DNA of 64,000 nucleotides from Frankia casuarinae. GTDB lineage: Bacteria; Actinomycetota; Actinomycetes; Frankiales; Frankiaceae. Below are positions 44,717 to 56,456 of the stretch, in pieces. The DNA is taken from positions 3,286,001 through 3,350,000 of the forward strand of contig NC_007777.1 in the NCBI RefSeq assembly GCF_000013345.1, in the 5' to 3' direction. Every line of letters begins with the position of its first letter. Within the stretch, counting starts at the first letter, position 1. A model generated the notes under the pieces. It searched no databases. It had not been told where the DNA came from and saw nothing but the letters and a program-made list of their open reading frames with translations. Both the position numbers and the translations under genes were made by a program.

Positions 44717-46186
44717 CTATGCAACTGTTGCCGCACGGAGGAGATCGGAGGTATGTCGGCTGTAGGGGTTGCGTCGGGGTATCTGGTCGGAGTCGACCCA
44801 GGGCGGAGGGATGAATTCGGGCCGGCGATCGTGGCCGATTCGGACGATCCAGCCGTGATGGTGGATGAGCCTGTGATGATATCCACACAGTAGTACCAGA
44901 TTGTCAAGTGAGGTTCTTCCACCGTCTATCCAATGACGAACGTGGTGAACTTCGCACCATGACGGCGGCCGATCACACCCCGGGAATGAACAGCAGACGT
45001 CTCGGGCGATGACGGCGCGGCGTAGGTCCGCGGGTGCGGTGCGGTGGGCCCGTCCGACGTCGAGGGGGACGCTCGCCGCATCGAAGACGACGCGGGTGAC
45101 CGTGGCGTCACAGGCCAGCCGGCGCAGGACACTGGCCGGCAGGGGTTGACCCCAACTGGTGGTGGCGGGCGTACCTCCCTGGCCGAGTAGTGCCGTCCAG
45201 GAGACGGTGACGGTGAGGTGGGGGCGCACGCCGCCGGTGACGGGCAGGGCTGCGGTGGCGAGGGTGCGGTGAAGGAGGTCGACGAGGGCGTCGGCGCGGC
45301 GCTGTGCAGGTGTGCGGGGGTCGAGGGTGCCGTCGTCGGCGGGGCGGGGTTTGGCCAGCGGGTCAAGTGCGCTGCGTAGGAGCGCGGCGGCTTCGGCGTC
45401 GAGTTCGCCGGTGATACGGGTGCTACCCCCGGGCAGATCGGTGATCCACAGGCCGCGCCGATCCGCGGGGGCGTCGCCCGAATCCTGGTTGCCGTTGCCC
45501 GAATCCTGGTTGTCGTTGCCGGGGTTCTGGTTGTCATCGCCGGCCGGGCCCCCTGCGGGGCCGGGAGACGTGCCGGAGTCGGCGCCCTCACGGTCGCCGT
45601 TCTGGCTGCCGGTGTTGGCGGGGCCGTCGCCGCCGGGGCTGGTGTCGATGCGGGTGAGTTGTTCCCGCAGGTGCCGGCCAAGACGGGCCAGTTCGCGGGG
45701 GTCGAACATCCGGGCCAGCTCCAGCAGGGATGCCTCCGCCGCGGTGTACACCTGCGCGTCCAGGCCGCGGGGGAGAGAACGGATCGTCGTGCGGACCTCG
45801 ACCGCCTGCTCGACCGTGATCGCGCCGGCGGCCAGGGCCGCACCGGTGGCACTCAGCGGTCCGTCCACGGCCAGGGCCAGGGCCAGATCGACCAGGCGAT
45901 GGGCGTCCCCCGGCCGGATCCGCAGCCGTTCCCGCAGCAGCGCCGCGGTGCTGGTAGCCCCCTCCCGCACGGCCAGGTTCCGGCCGTGGGCCTCTCGCAC
46001 CAGCGCGAGCCGTACCGCGGCCAGGCGGGCCAGCTCCACCGAACAGTCGTCCAGGGCGCCGTACAACTCGGCATCCGACAACGACCACACCGGCGCGTCC
46101 AACAGGCCGCCGACCTGCTCGGCCACTACCGCCAAACCCGACGGCACCAAATGCTGCCCGAGGGCCGGGCCGGCAGTGATGGTCAT
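44717..46186 (-). CDS. DUF222 / HNH endonuclease-domain protein (13E12-repeat type)
   Basis: 489 residues. The N-terminal DUF222 domain (about 1-200) is helical with LRIRPGDAHRLVDLA and LPRGLDAQVYTAAEASLLE. A Gly/Asn/Asp-rich linker with DSGNGNQ repeats follows, then the C-terminal HNH nuclease: VCCSFPGCDRPPSWCEVHHV then GGRTSLDNLVLLCGYHHRLIHH. Such genes are multicopy in actinobacteria (13E12 repeats of mycobacteria), often mobile-associated, with unknown role. The HNH residues are intact. Confidence 0.9.
   Translation of the reverse strand: MTITAGPALGQHLVPSGLAVVAEQVGGLLDAPVWSLSDAELYGALDDCSVELARLAAVRLALVREAHGRNLAVREGATSTAALLRERLRIRPGDAHRLVDLALALAVDGPLSATGAALAAGAITVEQAVEVRTTIRSLPRGLDAQVYTAAEASLLELARMFDPRELARLGRHLREQLTRIDTSPGGDGPANTGSQNGDREGADSGTSPGPAGGPAGDDNQNPGNDNQDSGNGNQDSGDAPADRRGLWITDLPGGSTRITGELDAEAAALLRSALDPLAKPRPADDGTLDPRTPAQRRADALVDLLHRTLATAALPVTGGVRPHLTVTVSWTALLGQGGTPATTSWGQPLPASVLRRLACDATVTRVVFDAASVPLDVGRAHRTAPADLRRAVIARDVCCSFPGCDRPPSWCEVHHVRHWIDGGRTSLDNLVLLCGYHHRLIHHHGWIVRIGHDRRPEFIPPPWVDSDQIPRRNPYSRHTSDLLRAATVA
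45477..45539 (-). repeat. 21-bp in-frame imperfect repeat, three copies, in the HNH gene
   Basis: Units at 45477, 45498 and 45519 built around CGAATCCTGGTTG (plus strand), encoding (DNQDSGN)-like repeats in the linker between DUF222 and HNH domains. Confidence 0.85.
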
Positions 46187-46566
46187 GGATCAAGCGTAGA
46201 TCACACAACCCCCGATGTCGAACTCATGTTCGATTGCCGTAACTAGGTGCTGTGGTCGTAGCGGAAATGAGGACCGGCGTGCTGGTGCGCGCCCTGCGCG
46301 AAGATCCCGGTCGCCCTCGGCTTCACGTGTATGGCCGGCGGCCTGCCGGCCGGGACCGTCCCCGCACCCCGCCCGGGCCGCCCTCGACTCCCCCGGCAGC
46401 CCGGGGCACGGCCTCGAGCACGGTCCAGAGCCCATCCCGCGCCTGCGATTGTTCACTTCTCCGGTGGAAAATCTGCACCCGCCGCGGACAACGACCCGAC
46501 ACGCTGCTAGCGTCGAAGCCGTGAGGTCGTATGCCGGATATCCGGGACGGTTGCGCGCCGCTCTGC

Positions 46567-46592
46567 GATGTTCGGGGGGATGCCCGAACATC
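46567..46592 (+). terminator. Perfect 10-bp hairpin in the metY leader
   Basis: GATGTTCGGG (46567-46576) pairs with 46583-46592 around a 6-base loop. It is far from any upstream coding end on the plus strand, so it could be an attenuator in a long metY leader rather than a plain terminator. Confidence 0.45.
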
Positions 46593-46759
46593 GGTACACC
46601 GAATGGTCACCCATCCCGCACGGCCGCCTTCGACGGGCTGTGTCCAGGCTCCTGACCTTTTCCGTACCACACGATCTTAGGCATTCCGACCGGGCCCCGG
46701 GGAAGCGGCCCGGTTCGGCAGCCGGACCGTCCACCGCCGCACCGCGCGAGCAACCGTGA

Positions 46760-49460
<2,701 letters not shown>

Positions 49461-49490
49461 CCCGGAACTGATTATCCGCACAGTTTATCC

Positions 49491-49553
49491 GCACGTTGAC
49501 GGCACCGCGCGGCACTCTGACGGCACGGCGCGGCACGTTGACGGCACGGCACC
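49491..49553. repeat. 21-bp tandem repeat, three copies, upstream of the RpiR gene
   Basis: Units at 49491, 49512 and 49533 around GCACGTTGACGGCAC (the second has CTCTG). They end 23 bases before the regulator start, so they overlap its promoter or leader and may be an autoregulatory binding array. Confidence 0.88.
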
Positions 49554-49576
49554 CCGGCCCGTCACCTTGAGCGTGT

Positions 49577-50536
49577 ATGAACCGCTGCATGGTGACCCCC
49601 TCCGCCGGTCCGCCGGGTGCCCGCCCGGGCGGGCTGTTCGCCACCATCCGCGCGGCCCTGCCAGGCCTGCTCCCGAGCGAGCAGCGGGTGGCCGAAGTGT
49701 GTCTGGCCCGTCCGGGGGACGTGGTCGAATGGTCCGCTGCGCAGCTCGCGGAGGCCGCGGGAACATCGACGGCCACGGTGGTGCGCGCCTGCCAACATCT
49801 CGGCTTCCGCGGATTCCAGCATTTCCGCGTCGAGCTCGCCCGGGAGAGCGGGGCCGCGGCGCTGCGCGGTGAGATCGGCCGAACGGACGCCGCCGACCCG
49901 GTCGAGCGCCTGGTGGACACCGTCTTCGGCGCGGCGACCGCGGTGCTCGCCGACGCGCTCGGCCCGCTGGACCGGTCCCGTCTCGCGCCCGCCGTGGACC
50001 TGCTGGACCGGGCCGACCGGCTGCTCGTCATCGGCAACGGCGGATCGGCTCCGGTCGCCCAGGACGCGGCGTTGCGCTTCCTGGGTATGGGCCGGCCGGC
50101 CGAGGCGCCGGGCGACTCGATCGCCCAGGAACTCACCGCCCGCCTGCTCGCGCCCTCGGACGTCTGCCTGGTTATCACGAGCAGCGGAGCGAACGAGCCG
50201 AGTCTGCGGGCCGCGGAGGCGGCCCGGACCGCGGGCGCCGCCGTCATCGGCATCACCAGCTACACGGCCGGTCCCCTGGCCGAGATCGCCGACATCAGCC
50301 TCGTGGTGGGGGCGCCCGACTGGCCCATCAGCTCGGACATGATCGCAAGCCGGCTGGCCTCCCTGCTGCTGCTCAACGCCCTGCAACTCGCGGTCGGCCT
50401 GCGCCGCACGGACAACCCGCTGCTGGCCGGAACCATCATGCGGGACGTCCAGGGCCACTCCGTGCGGGCGGAGGACGGCCCGCGGCGGCCCGCGGCGGAT
50501 CCCGGCCTCGGGGCCGCCGATCCCTACGAGTTCTGA
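49577..50536 (+). CDS. MurR/RpiR-family transcriptional regulator with SIS domain
   Basis: 319 residues. N-terminal helix-turn-helix of the RpiR type (LLPSEQRVAEVCLARPGDVV, SAAQLAEAAGTSTATVVRAC, then LGFRGFQHFRVEL). The SIS sugar-phosphate-binding domain follows (DRLLVIGNGGSAPVAQDAAL, VCLVITSSGANEPSLRAAEA, GITSYTAGPLAEIADISLVV). RpiR regulators sense phosphosugars. It is 206 bases upstream of the ABC transporter operon on the same strand and is its likely regulator. Confidence 0.92.
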   Translation: MNRCMVTPSAGPPGARPGGLFATIRAALPGLLPSEQRVAEVCLARPGDVVEWSAAQLAEAAGTSTATVVRACQHLGFRGFQHFRVELARESGAAALRGEIGRTDAADPVERLVDTVFGAATAVLADALGPLDRSRLAPAVDLLDRADRLLVIGNGGSAPVAQDAALRFLGMGRPAEAPGDSIAQELTARLLAPSDVCLVITSSGANEPSLRAAEAARTAGAAVIGITSYTAGPLAEIADISLVVGAPDWPISSDMIASRLASLLLLNALQLAVGLRRTDNPLLAGTIMRDVQGHSVRAEDGPRRPAADPGLGAADPYEF

Positions 50537-50742
50537 CCGATGACCGGTCGGGTCAGGGGACGCGCGGACAGCTACGAAAGCGTCCCACCGGCAAGGCGCT
50601 TGGCCGGAGATTCGTTGCGGTAAGTGACTGTCCCCCGTTTCCCGACCGTCATGGACCATTCATCTCGGTACCCGAGACTGCCTCTGTAACGAGGAACCGG
50701 GAGGCAGGCGCGCTCCTGGAGCAGACGTACACGGGGTGCTGG

Positions 50743-51990
50743 GTGGCAGAAATCCGGATCGAGGGCCTCACGAGGCGCTTCGGAAACGTCCGTGCGGTGG
50801 ACGACGTCTCCCTCGACGTGGCGGACGGCGACTTCCTCGTTCTGCTGGGACCGAGCGGCTGCGGGAAGACCACGCTGCTGCGCATGATCGCCGGCCTGCT
50901 GGAGCCGAGCGAGGGACGCATCATGCTCGGCGATCGCGACATCACCCATGTCCCCGCCCGACGGCGCGACCTCGCCATGGTCTTCCAGAGCTACGCGCTG
51001 TACCCGCACCTGACGGTCGAACGCAACATCGGGTTTCCGCTGCGGGCCGCGCGCCGCCCCAAGGCGGAGATCGCCCGGCGCGTCCGCGAGGTCGCCGACC
51101 AGCTCGAACTCGGCGGGCTGCTCCACCGGCGCCCCCGTGAGCTGTCCGGCGGGCAGCGCCAACGGGTGGCGCTCGGCCGTGCGCTGGTCCGTGACCCCCA
51201 GGCGTTCCTCATGGACGAACCCCTCTCGAACCTCGACGCGAAACTGCGCACCGCGACCCGCACCGAGCTCGCCGGACTGCACCGCCGGCTGGGCCGGACC
51301 TTCATCTACGTCACCCACGACCAGGTGGAGGCCATGTCGATGGCAACCCGCGTGGTCCTGCTCAACGGCGGCCGCGTGGAACAGGTGGGCAGCCCGACCG
51401 AGGTCTACGACACGCCGGCCTCGGTGTTCGTCGCCGGCTTCCTCGGCGCACCGCCGATGAACCTGATCGAGGCCCGGGTGGAGGCCGACGGCGACCTGCT
51501 GGCGGTCCGCGCGGACGGGCTGCGCATCCCGCTGTGGCCGGGCTTCGACGAACCCCGCGACGTCATCGTCGGTCTGCGACCCGAGAACCTGACGCTGTTG
51601 CCCGGCTCGGCCGAGTCGCCCCGCCCGGCCGAGCCGCCCCACCCGGCCGAGGCATCGACGGCATCACCCGGCTTGACGGCATCACCCGGGTCGACCGCGC
51701 AGATCGAAGGTGTCGTGACCACGGTCGAGAACCTCGGCAGCGAGGAGGTGGCCTGGTGCGACGTCCACGGTCAGGCCGTCGCGCTGCGTGGCCCCCGCCC
51801 GATCGGACTGGCCGCCGGTGACCGGGCCCGACTCACTGTCGACGTCTCACGGGTGCACCTGTTCGCTCGGGCGAGCGGACGTCGTCTCGCCTGGCGGCCA
51901 CCGGATCCCCGGGAATCCCTGACCATCCCCGTGCCCGGCGCGCTCGCCGCGTCCCCATCCCCCGCTTCGCCCGCGCCCGCCGCGGTCTGA
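50743..51990 (+). CDS. ABC transporter ATPase, MalK/UgpC type
   Basis: 415 residues from GTG 50743. Walker A GPSGCGKTT (about 37-45), Q-loop QSYALYPHLTV, signature LSGGQRQRVALGRA, Walker B AFLMDEPLSNLD and H-loop VTHDQVEAM, then a C-terminal OB/TOBE domain (about 235-400) broken by a Pro/Ala/Ser insert. Such ATPases power MalFGK-type and Ugp-type importers. It is first in an operon with binding protein, phosphatase, phosphodiesterase and two permeases. Confidence 0.95.
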   Translation: MAEIRIEGLTRRFGNVRAVDDVSLDVADGDFLVLLGPSGCGKTTLLRMIAGLLEPSEGRIMLGDRDITHVPARRRDLAMVFQSYALYPHLTVERNIGFPLRAARRPKAEIARRVREVADQLELGGLLHRRPRELSGGQRQRVALGRALVRDPQAFLMDEPLSNLDAKLRTATRTELAGLHRRLGRTFIYVTHDQVEAMSMATRVVLLNGGRVEQVGSPTEVYDTPASVFVAGFLGAPPMNLIEARVEADGDLLAVRADGLRIPLWPGFDEPRDVIVGLRPENLTLLPGSAESPRPAEPPHPAEASTASPGLTASPGSTAQIEGVVTTVENLGSEEVAWCDVHGQAVALRGPRPIGLAAGDRARLTVDVSRVHLFARASGRRLAWRPPDPRESLTIPVPGALAASPSPASPAPAAV

Positions 51991-52041
51991 GCTGCGACCA
52001 GACCAACCGGACCAGATCATCGCGATCCGGTCCGTCCGCCA

Positions 52042-52080
52042 TCCCGTTGATCCCGTTGATCCCAACGTCCCGTTGATCCC
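52042..52080. repeat. CCCGTTGAT repeats before the binding-protein gene
   Basis: Three CCCGTTGAT units, the last separated from the others by CCCAACGT, lie just upstream of the AAGGAG ribosome site of the binding-protein gene. Confidence 0.8.
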
Positions 52081-52093
52081 AAGGAGCATCCCC

Positions 52094-53473
52094 GTGGCTC
52101 GACCACGCCTGCTGCGTGCCGCGGCTGGCCTCGCGTTGCTTGCGGCGCTCGCCTCCGCGTGTGCGACGTCCTCGTCCACACCCACGAGTACGGCCGCGAA
52201 CGCCAGCACGATCCCCGAACTCTCCCCGGACCAGAAGGTCTCGATCGTCTTCGAAAGTTACAACCTCGCGAACGTCGGGACGTGGAAGCCGGTGATCGAG
52301 GGGCTGCTGCGCGACTTCCAGGCCGCGCATCCCAACATCACCGTCAAGGGCCAGCCGCCGCAGAACCTGGCCGGTAGCGCGAACAGCGGCGACTACGTCA
52401 CCAGCATCAAGAACCAGGTGCTGGCAGGCAGCCCCCCGGACGTCGCCCAGATCACCTTCAACGCGCTGCGCTTCGCCGCCGGCAGCCTCGGCGCCCAGCC
52501 GCTCGACACGTTGGTCGGGCGGGAGGCCGTTCAGGCGAACTTCGGCGGCGAACACCCGTTCGCCCCGAAAGCCCGCACCCTCGGCGACGTTGACGGCAAG
52601 ACCTACGCCGTCCCGTACGTCTTCTCCACCCCGGTTCTCTGGCTGAACAAGACCCTGTTCACCCAGGCCGGCCTCGACCCGGCCAAGCCGCCGAAGACCT
52701 GGGCGGAGGTAAAGACCGCGGCGCTTGCCATCAAGGCGAAGACCGGCAAGGACGGGGTCCTCATCGACTGTCTGACGAAGGTCGGGGACTGGTGTTTCCA
52801 GAGCCTGGTACGTTCGGCCGGCGGCCGAGTGATCTCCACCGACGGTACCAAGCTGTCCTTCGCCGATCCGCCGGGCGTCGAGGCGGTATCGATGGCCGCC
52901 GACCTGGTACACAGCGGCGTGATGCCGAACCTTGACCAGAAGCAGCAGGTCAAGGCGTTCAGCAGCGGTCAGGCCGGGATGCTGCTCGAAAGCAGCTCCC
53001 TGCAAGGGATGTTCATGGCCGGCGCCAAGGCGAACAACTGGCAGCTCGACGCCACCCAGGAACCCTCGTTCGGCTCGAAGCCGGTCATCCCCACCAACTC
53101 GGGAGCGGCACTGGCGATCTTCAGTAAGGACCCGGCCAAGCAGCGCGCCGCCTGGGAACTGATCAAGTTTCTCACCGGCGACCACGCCTACACCGAGATC
53201 TCCTCGAAGATCGGCTACCTGCCGCTGCGGACCGGCCTGATCGACGACCCGAAGAGCCTGCAGGCCTGGGCGAAGGCGAACCCGCTCATCAAGCCGAACC
53301 TCGACCAGCTCGCCCGGATCGAGCCGTGGGAGTCCTTCCCGGGTGACAACTACCTCCAGATCTCGGACACGATGATGACCGCGGTCGAAAGCGCCGTCTT
53401 CACCGGCAAGGATCCCGCATCCACCCTGGCCGCCGCACAGAAGCAGGCCACCAGCTTCCTGCCCCGGAAGTGA
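52094..53473 (+). CDS. Extracellular solute-binding lipoprotein (family 1, sugar or glycerophosphodiester)
   Basis: 459 residues from GTG 52094 behind AAGGAG. Lipobox ALASAC with Cys23. Mature part with KVSIVFESYNLANVGTWKPV, GSPPDVAQITFNALRFAAG, YAVPYVFSTPVLWLNKTLF and AAWELIKFLTGDHAY has the family 1 binding fold of UgpB/MalE type. The ligand cannot be read off. A phosphodiesterase gene in the same operon makes a phosphodiester (for example glycerophosphocholine) a reasonable guess. Its stop overlaps the next start by 4 bases. Confidence 0.93.
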   Translation: MARPRLLRAAAGLALLAALASACATSSSTPTSTAANASTIPELSPDQKVSIVFESYNLANVGTWKPVIEGLLRDFQAAHPNITVKGQPPQNLAGSANSGDYVTSIKNQVLAGSPPDVAQITFNALRFAAGSLGAQPLDTLVGREAVQANFGGEHPFAPKARTLGDVDGKTYAVPYVFSTPVLWLNKTLFTQAGLDPAKPPKTWAEVKTAALAIKAKTGKDGVLIDCLTKVGDWCFQSLVRSAGGRVISTDGTKLSFADPPGVEAVSMAADLVHSGVMPNLDQKQQVKAFSSGQAGMLLESSSLQGMFMAGAKANNWQLDATQEPSFGSKPVIPTNSGAALAIFSKDPAKQRAAWELIKFLTGDHAYTEISSKIGYLPLRTGLIDDPKSLQAWAKANPLIKPNLDQLARIEPWESFPGDNYLQISDTMMTAVESAVFTGKDPASTLAAAQKQATSFLPRK

Positions 53474-54330
53474 CCGCCGTGCCCGTCGTAAGCACCGGGA
53501 GCACGGCCACCGCAGCGAGCACCGGGAGCGCCCCGGGCGACGGCGGGGCGCCGCAGGCGCGGCGCGTCCTGTCGCTGCCGGGCACGATCAACCTGCGCGA
53601 CGTCGGCGGCTACCCGACTGTGCACGGACGCTCCCTGCGCTGGCGCACGCTGCTGCGCTCGGGCACGCTACGCGGGCTCGACGGCCGTGGGCAGGCCATC
53701 CTCGCGCAGATCGGGCTGCGCACGGTCATCGACCTGCGCGAGGACACCGAGGTGGCGCACGATCCGGACCAGCTCGGCCGGCTCGCCGCGACGCATCGGC
53801 GGGTGCCCGTCTACACCCTGCCGGTCGACCGGCACCAGACGGCCGGCGATCTGCGCAGCCTCTACGACCACGTCGTCGATCATCGAGGGGACCGCCTCAC
53901 CGCGGCCATGCTCGCGCTCGCCACACCGGGGGCACTGCCCGCGATCGTGCACTGCAGCGCAGGCAAGGACCGCACCGGTCTGGTCATCGCTCTGGCGCTG
54001 GACCTCGCCGGGGTGCCAGCCGAGGTGATCGCGCAGGACTTCGCGCTGACCTCGTACTTCCTGCGGGACGAGGCCGCGGCGGCCGTCCAGCGCATCTCCG
54101 CTCTGATGTCCACCGACGGCGAGGAGCTGCCGGCCTCGCTGATGGCGAGCCCGCCCGACCTCATCCTGCACGCACTGGACCGTATCCACGCCCGGCACGG
54201 GGACACCCGCACCTACCTGCTCGCGCACGGGGCGACGGCGCACGCGCTGGACCGCCTCGTCGAGGCCCTGCTCGTGCCGGCGGAGGCCTCCGACGCCGGG
54301 CCGGACTGCGGTCCGCCGACCGCGGGCTGA
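53470..54330 (+). CDS. Tyrosine-type protein/lipid phosphatase (Y_phosphatase3 family)
   Basis: 286 residues, starting at GTG 53470 in a GTGA overlap with the binding-protein stop. RVLSLPGTINLRDVGGYPT opens the domain, LRTVIDLREDTEV follows, and the P-loop is HCSAGKDRTGLV with nucleophile Cys162 and Arg168. This is the MptpB/Y_phosphatase3 family, whose members act on phosphotyrosine, phosphoserine or phosphoinositides. Inside a transport operon it may dephosphorylate the imported compound or a regulator. No signal peptide, so cytoplasmic. Confidence 0.9.
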   Translation: MTAVPVVSTGSTATAASTGSAPGDGGAPQARRVLSLPGTINLRDVGGYPTVHGRSLRWRTLLRSGTLRGLDGRGQAILAQIGLRTVIDLREDTEVAHDPDQLGRLAATHRRVPVYTLPVDRHQTAGDLRSLYDHVVDHRGDRLTAAMLALATPGALPAIVHCSAGKDRTGLVIALALDLAGVPAEVIAQDFALTSYFLRDEAAAAVQRISALMSTDGEELPASLMASPPDLILHALDRIHARHGDTRTYLLAHGATAHALDRLVEALLVPAEASDAGPDCGPPTAG

Positions 54331-54339
54331 ACCCCAGCC

Positions 54340-54387
54340 GGTGAGCCGCAGGCCCGAAGTCCCCACCCCTCGGGCCTGCGGCTCACC
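54340..54387 (+). terminator. 18-bp perfect hairpin inside the ABC operon
   Basis: GGTGAGCCGCAGGCCCGA (54340-54357) pairs perfectly with 54370-54387 around a 12-base loop, ten bases after the phosphatase stop and 47 bases before the phosphodiesterase start. There is no T-run. It may reduce expression of downstream genes or stabilise the upstream message end. Confidence 0.6.
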
Positions 54388-54434
54388 CCATGCGCCACCC
54401 CGCCCGCCCTGAACCCCGCTCCGGAAGGATGTCC

Positions 54435-55298
54435 ATGCCAATACTCCTGGACCCGACCGCGCACACGCCCACCCACATCCTGATCCAGATCAGTGACACC
54501 CACATCGTCCGCGAGGGTGAGCTGATGCACGGCAAGGTCGACACGTACGCCGCGCTGCGCACCGTGCTCGACCAGATCGAGGCGTCCACGCTGAAGATCG
54601 GCGCCCTGCTGCTCACCGGCGACCTCGCCGACCGCGGTGATCTGCTGGCCTACCAGCGGTTGCGTGACCTGGTCGAACCGGCGGCGGCGCGCCTGGGCAC
54701 GCCCGTGCTCTACGGCGTCGGCAACCACGACTCGCGTGGCCCGTTCCGGGAGGGACTGCTCGGCGCGGAACCCACGGCGGAGGCTCACGACTACGTGCAC
54801 TGGGTCGGTGACCTGCGGATCATCATGCTCGACACCACCGAACCGGGCGAGCACAGCGGCTTTCTGAGCACCGCCCAGCTGCGCTGGCTCGCCGACGAGC
54901 TGGCCACCGCGGCCCCTGACGGGACCATCCTCGCCCTGCATCACCCACCCGTGCCGTCCCCGCTCGCGATGGTGAACTCGCTCCTGCTCGCCGAGCCGCA
55001 GAACCTCGCCGACGTGCTCGCCGGCAGCGACGTGAAGATCGTGCTGGCCGGTCACGCCCACCACGCGTCCGCGGGCGTGCTCAGCGGCGTTCCGGTCTGG
55101 GTGGCGGGTGCCACCGCCTACCGGATACGCACCCTCGGCCCGGCCGACCGGATAACCGGCCTGGTGGGGGGCGAGTACACCCGGATCGACGTCTACCCCG
55201 AGGGGGCCGTCGCCACCGCGGTACCGATCGCCACCTCCGAAGTGGTCTACGACATGACCCTCGACGAGGTCGTCCAGCTCGCGGCGGATTATCACTGA
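54435..55298 (+). CDS. Metallophosphoesterase, CpdA/Icc-like phosphodiesterase
   Basis: 287 residues from ATG 54435, six bases after GGAAGG. Calcineurin-like two-metal motifs in order: QISDTHI, GALLLTGDLADRG, GVGNHDSRG, LHHPPV and LAGHAHHA. This set is typical of CpdA-type enzymes that hydrolyse cyclic nucleotides or glycerophosphodiesters. The operon context suggests cleavage of an imported phosphodiester. No signal peptide. Confidence 0.93.
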   Translation: MPILLDPTAHTPTHILIQISDTHIVREGELMHGKVDTYAALRTVLDQIEASTLKIGALLLTGDLADRGDLLAYQRLRDLVEPAAARLGTPVLYGVGNHDSRGPFREGLLGAEPTAEAHDYVHWVGDLRIIMLDTTEPGEHSGFLSTAQLRWLADELATAAPDGTILALHHPPVPSPLAMVNSLLLAEPQNLADVLAGSDVKIVLAGHAHHASAGVLSGVPVWVAGATAYRIRTLGPADRITGLVGGEYTRIDVYPEGAVATAVPIATSEVVYDMTLDEVVQLAADYH

Positions 55299-55401
55299 CC
55301 CCGTCCGGCACTGACCCCGTCCGGCACCGACCCCGTCCGGTGCGTCGGCCCTTCCCACGCCTCCGGACTTCCCGCGCCTCCGGAAAGGATGCTTCCGAAC
55401 C

Positions 55402-56391
55402 GTGTTCGTCGAAATCGCCATCCCGGGGGCAGCCGGCGCCACAGTCCCCGCCGGTGCCGCAGTTTCCGCCGGTGCCGCGTCGCGCGTGCCGGTGCGGGCC
55501 GCCCGGCCGTCGCTGGCCCGGCGGATGCTCGCCGCCACCCCGCCCTACCTGTACCTGCTGCCCGGAGTGGCCAGCCTGGTGCTATGGACCTACAAACCGA
55601 TCATCGAGGCCGTCCAGCTGTCCTTCTACCACTGGAACCTGCTGCCGAACTCGCCACGGACCTACGTCGGTCTGGACAACTACCGGCAGATCTTCACCCT
55701 TCCGCAGCTCCGGGGCGCCGCGAAGAACACGCTGTGGTACATCCTCGGCCTGGTTCCGTTCGCCATCGTTCTGCCCACCGCCATCGCGCTGGCCATCCGG
55801 GACCTGGGCGGTCGGTCGCGCACCGTCTACCGGGCGCTGGTCTTTCTGCCGATGCTGGTCGCGCCGGTCCCCGCCGCCGCGGTCTGGCGCTGGTTGCTGG
55901 ATTCCAAAGGGGTGGTGAACCACGCCCTCGGGCTTGGTGACTACAGCTGGCTGCGGGAGGAGCGGACGGCGCTGATCGCCATCCTGGCGATCTGCGCGTG
56001 GCAGATCCTCGGCTTCGCCACCCTCGTCATCTCCGCCGGACTCACCGGCATCAGCAGTGATTACGCCGAGGCCGCCGAGATGGACGGGGCGTCGCGCTGG
56101 CAGGTCACCCGGTGGGTGACTCTGCCGATGCTGCGCTCGACCCTGCTGTTCATGCTGCTGATAACCGTGCTGCTGTCGGGGCAGTGGACATTCCCACTGC
56201 TCGACGTGCTCACCCAGGGCGGCCCCGCCGACTCCTCGACCAACATCTATTACCTGCTCTGGGAGTTCGGTTTCCGCAGCCTGGACTCCGGTCTGGCCTC
56301 CGCGGCGGGCATCGCGTTCTTCCTCGTCTTCGCGGTGGTGGCGGCAGTGCTGGTCAAACTGGCCGACCGGTACAGCTTCGCTGACAACTGA
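55402..56391 (+). CDS. ABC sugar-type permease, MalF/UgpA family
   Basis: 329 residues from GTG 55402. A variable Ala/Val-rich N-terminus precedes six membrane helices starting at PPYLYLLPGVASLVLWTYKP. VALQLSFYHW-like and NLLPNSPRTYVGLDNYRQIF segments are typical of UgpA/MalF. The cytoplasmic EAA loop reads EAAEMDGASRWQVTRWVTLP. It pairs with the next gene to form the channel. ATG 55528 is a possible shorter start. Confidence 0.93.
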   Translation: MFVEIAIPGAAGATVPAGAAVSAGAASRVPVRAARPSLARRMLAATPPYLYLLPGVASLVLWTYKPIIEAVQLSFYHWNLLPNSPRTYVGLDNYRQIFTLPQLRGAAKNTLWYILGLVPFAIVLPTAIALAIRDLGGRSRTVYRALVFLPMLVAPVPAAAVWRWLLDSKGVVNHALGLGDYSWLREERTALIAILAICAWQILGFATLVISAGLTGISSDYAEAAEMDGASRWQVTRWVTLPMLRSTLLFMLLITVLLSGQWTFPLLDVLTQGGPADSSTNIYYLLWEFGFRSLDSGLASAAGIAFFLVFAVVAAVLVKLADRYSFADN

Positions 56392-56456
56392 CCCGGACCC
56401 TCGGCGACCGGATTTCTCGACACACCCCGGTCCCCCGATCCAAGGATGCGCACACG

